From: Coriobacteriaceae bacterium
Lineage (GTDB): Bacteria > Actinomycetota > Coriobacteriia > Anaerosomatales > SLCP01
NCBI GenBank assembly: GCA_003563465.1
Contig: PWVH01000148.1
Location: forward strand, 1 to 7,749
Direction: 5' to 3'
DNA length: 7,749 nucleotides
The stretch's first letter is position 1. The number at the start of each line of letters is the position of its first letter. Under the pieces are notes generated by a model. The model made no database searches, was not told where the DNA came from, and was given only the letters and a program-made list of their open reading frames with translations. This document shows positions 5,996-7,749 of this stretch, in pieces. Both the position numbers and the translations under genes were made by a program.

Positions 5996-6338
5996 CCAGT
6001 CCTTCTCCCCTGATACCGGTCACTGTGACGCTGACACCATTCGGCGCACAAACGATCGGGCGCCCAGGTGATGCGAAGCCACTCTTCACGCAAATATGAT
6101 CGGGGCACTCTGCGGAAACGGCCCGGATGCGACCATTCTCGACTTCCAAGATCACTACTCCCTGGGCTCCCGCTATCTCGTAGCGGCCAGGTTCGTCCAG
6201 AGAGACTCCGCTCGTACCGCTCGGAGAGTGAATGACCGCGCTGGATACACCACTGCTCGTCACCGCACTAGATATCGGAAACATGAGCAGTGCGACAGCA
6301 GCCAAGGCCGCGAGCAACAGTACGTCGCATCGAGTCAC
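5979..6338 (-). CDS. NusG domain II-containing membrane-anchored protein (EetA-like)
   Basis: A 119-aa protein with one N-terminal membrane anchor or uncleaved signal at about residues 5-24, then an extracytoplasmic NusG-domain-II fold (PF07009). The diagnostic segment is at 75-106: ECPDHICVKSGFASPGRPIV then CAPNGVSVTV, with Cys78, Cys83 and Cys97, matching the family's CPD..C...G....G....C.PN pattern. Despite its name it is not a transcription factor. Such proteins are commonly found beside Gx-transporter, ApbE/FMN-binding or Rnf-type genes; function is unproven. The start is GTG at 6338, sharing GTGA (4 nt) with the rnfB stop, with GGAGG 9 nt upstream. A 17-nt overlap with the next gene makes rnfB, this gene and the Gx gene one translation unit. 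There is no heme CxxCH motif and no lipobox. Confidence 0.82.
   Translation of the reverse strand: MTRCDVLLLAALAAVALLMFPISSAVTSSGVSSAVIHSPSGTSGVSLDEPGRYEIAGAQGVVILEVENGRIRAVSAECPDHICVKSGFASPGRPIVCAPNGVSVTVTGIRGEGLDAVSR
5984..6007 (-). promoter_or_regulatory. Hairpin with the Gx-gene ATG in its loop
   Basis: Minus-strand GACTG (6001-5997), loop GATG, CAGTC (5992-5988): a perfect 5-bp stem with the ATG start in the tetraloop. After a 2-nt bulge, GAGA (6007-6004) pairs with TCTC (5987-5984), pulling part of the GGGGAG Shine-Dalgarno into the stem. It lies within the end of the NusG-II gene, so ribosomes translating that gene would unfold it. That fits obligate coupled translation (inference). 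Confidence 0.45.
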
Positions 6339-7246
6339 GACTGCTCGCCTCCAACCTGGTGCCCTGCAGGAACTGACGGCTCGAAGCCGTCCACCTTCGG
6401 GCCCCTGCCATCAAGCACTCTGGCGGGAGCTATCGCAGCCCGTCCGGTCAGGTCGATGCACTCCTGTGGGCACACATCCACACACATCCCACAAGCTATG
6501 CATTTCTCGTAGTCCACCACAGCGAGAAGGTCCTGAACGTGTATGGCATCTGCTGGACAGGCCTTCTCACACTTCTTGCAGGCAATACAACACATCGAGC
6601 AATAGTTCTTGCGCATCTTCGGTTTGTCATGGGAGTTGCACCTCACGACGACAGCCCCATCCCAGGGAATCATCGCAAGAAGGCCTATCTTCCCGCGAGG
6701 GCACTCCCTGACGCACACCTCACAACCGGTGCAAAGATCCAGGTCTATGACCGGGAGACCGCGAGCATCCATCGAAATCGCATCGAAAGGGCATGCACGG
6801 GCACAGTCGCCATACCCGAAGCATCCCGCGCGGCACTCGAGATCGCCACCTGCAAGACGCGCGACCGCGTTGCACGACAATACGCCGGAATAATCGTAAG
6901 ACCGAGAGGCCGCACGCCCGCCGCCGCAGTGTCTTACCGAGACGATAGCTGCGACTTCGCACTTCTCGACCCCGAGCACCTCTGCTACCGCATCGGCCAC
7001 CGGTTGACCGCCAGCCGTACAAGCGGTTACCGGCAGTTCGCCCTCAGCCATAGCCTCGGCGGCTGAGAAACACGAAGGACTTCCGCACGCACCGCAGTTG
7101 TTCCCCGGAAGCACGTTGAGAACCCGCTCGACCTTGGGGTCAACTTCGACTCGGAACTTACGGGAAGCCCCCGCAAGAAGCGAGGCTGCGACGAGACCGA
7201 TCACGCTGAGCGCTATGACTGCATTCAGCACGAGCAACGGATCCAC
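6335..7246 (-). CDS. rnfB: RnfB, iron-sulfur subunit of the Rnf ferredoxin:NAD+ oxidoreductase
   Basis: A 303-aa electron-entry subunit of the membrane Rnf complex, which couples reduced ferredoxin and NAD+ to Na+ or H+ transport. It has one N-terminal membrane helix (about 4-25), then the RnfB/Fe-S domain C51-x2-C54-x4-C59-x16-C76 (NNCGACGSPSCFSAAEAMAE), then ferredoxin-type motifs C138-x3-C142-x5-C148-x3-C152P, C172-x2-C175-x2-C178-x3-C182P, C216-x3-C220-x2-C223-x2-C226-x3-C230P and C249-x2-C252-x2-C255-x3-C259P. That allows about five 4Fe-4S clusters, as in anaerobe-type RnfB. Further cysteines are C96, C107, C125, C203, C219 and C263. The start is GTG at 7246. GGAGGG 9 nt upstream shares AG with the rnfA TAG stop. 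It follows rnfA, matching the end of the common rnfCDGEAB order, and overlaps the NusG-II gene by 4 nt. The C-terminal tail after 270 has no recognised domain. Confidence 0.96.
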   Translation of the reverse strand: MDPLLVLNAVIALSVIGLVAASLLAGASRKFRVEVDPKVERVLNVLPGNNCGACGSPSCFSAAEAMAEGELPVTACTAGGQPVADAVAEVLGVEKCEVAAIVSVRHCGGGRAASRSYDYSGVLSCNAVARLAGGDLECRAGCFGYGDCARACPFDAISMDARGLPVIDLDLCTGCEVCVRECPRGKIGLLAMIPWDGAVVVRCNSHDKPKMRKNYCSMCCIACKKCEKACPADAIHVQDLLAVVDYEKCIACGMCVDVCPQECIDLTGRAAIAPARVLDGRGPKVDGFEPSVPAGHQVGGEQS

Positions 7247-7260
7247 GTACCGATTCCCTC

Positions 7261-7749
7261 CTAGAGCCCGAACAATCCACCCAGACCGACGTAGCCTATG
7301 GACAGGAGCCCTGCCGTTATGAACGCCATCGGCATTCCCCGCATGATATCGGGCACGGGAGCCACCTCCAGGCGCTCTCTGAGAGCTGCAAAGGACAGCA
7401 ATGCTATCCCGAAGCCGATCGCTATGCCAACCGTGTAGACGAGCGCCTCTCCGAAACCGAACCCGTAGTCCACGCCCATCTTGAAGAAGCCGGGGCGAAC
7501 AGATTCCGTCGCAGTCGCAAGCACTGCGCAGTTCGTCGTAATCAGCGGCAGAAAGATGCCCAGCGAACGATAGAGAGCCGGACTCGACTTACGCATATAC
7601 ATCTCCACGAATTGTACCAGCGCCGCGATGACCAGGATGAAAGCCGGGATGTACAGAAAGTCCCCTACCCCCAAAGGCTCGAGCAGCACGTTCCAGAAGA
7701 CCCACGTGGCCGTAGTGGCAAGCGTCATCACGAAGACGACCGCACCTGC
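7261..7749 (-). CDS. rnfA: RnfA, membrane subunit of the Rnf complex (5' end beyond window)
   Basis: The frame is open to the last base of the window and encodes the C-terminal 162 residues. RnfA is about 190 aa, so roughly 30 N-terminal residues are missing. An internal GTG at 7731 and ATG at 7728 are not the start, because the frame continues upstream with family-like sequence (AGAVVF before VMTLATTATWVFW). Several membrane helices are visible. The hallmark FLPLITTNCAVLATATE carries the conserved Cys, at about visible residue 74. In the paralogous RnfA/RnfE and NqrD/NqrE pair, this Cys helps hold a membrane-embedded 2Fe-2S cluster; the second Cys would lie in the missing part. RFRERL-like LRERLEVAPVPDIMRGMPMAFITAGLLSIGY at the C-terminus also fits. 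RnfE is the close alternative, but position immediately before rnfB and the ITTNCAVL form favour RnfA. Confidence 0.92.
   Translation of the reverse strand, partial: AGAVVFVMTLATTATWVFWNVLLEPLGVGDFLYIPAFILVIAALVQFVEMYMRKSSPALYRSLGIFLPLITTNCAVLATATESVRPGFFKMGVDYGFGFGEALVYTVGIAIGFGIALLSFAALRERLEVAPVPDIMRGMPMAFITAGLLSIGYVGLGGLFGL

Noticed and set aside
7261..7731. A complete small RnfA starting at GTG 7731 or ATG 7728.
   Set aside because: The frame remains open to the window edge with RnfA-like residues, and RnfA needs about 30 more N-terminal residues, so the gene is cut by the window.

Overview
This GC-rich bacterial window is packed with genes, all on the minus strand, so transcription runs from high to low coordinates. 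In that direction the order is rnfA (5' end cut by the window edge), rnfB, a NusG-domain-II membrane-anchored protein, a Gx-transporter (Hpre_diP_synt_I) family membrane protein, radC, mreB, mreC, mreD, mrdA (PBP2) and rodA (3' end cut by the window edge). No tRNA, rRNA, CRISPR array, insertion sequence or convincing intrinsic terminator is visible. The Rnf genes point to an anaerobe with ferredoxin-linked energy metabolism, and the complete elongasome to a rod-shaped cell. GTG starts dominate (six of the eight complete genes confidently, and probably mrdA too). The lineage cannot be fixed from this window. An anaerobic Actinomycetota (Coriobacteriia-like) or a GC-rich Bacillota would both fit.

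Layout. Module 1 (about 4779-7749) is the end of an rnf operon, rnfA and rnfB, followed with overlaps by the NusG-II protein and the Gx-transporter protein. That pair resembles the EetA/EetB proteins found in flavin-linked extracellular electron transfer loci. radC closes this module and is tightly joined to the Gx gene. A 211-nt gap (4568-4778) follows and holds the likely mreB promoter, a perfect 13-bp palindrome and several RNA hairpins. Module 2 (2143-4567) is mreB-mreC-mreD, with Shine-Dalgarno sequences that overlap the preceding stop codons. A 63-nt gap (2080-2142) with no clear promoter separates it from module 3, mrdA-rodA (1-2076), whose junction is again coupled.

How the genes work together. 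MreB filaments under the membrane, the MreC/MreD membrane scaffold, the RodA glycosyltransferase and the PBP2 transpeptidase together form the Rod complex that inserts lateral peptidoglycan. RnfA and RnfB belong to the ion-translocating ferredoxin:NAD+ oxidoreductase.

The gene families are all known. The less expected content is at finer scale. Four start regions (Gx, radC, mreB, mrdA) lie in or at the loops of small perfect or near-perfect hairpins. The mreB leader can form mutually exclusive stems. PBP2 carries a Cys/Cys/His/Cys set spaced like the zinc site described in Acinetobacter PBP2.
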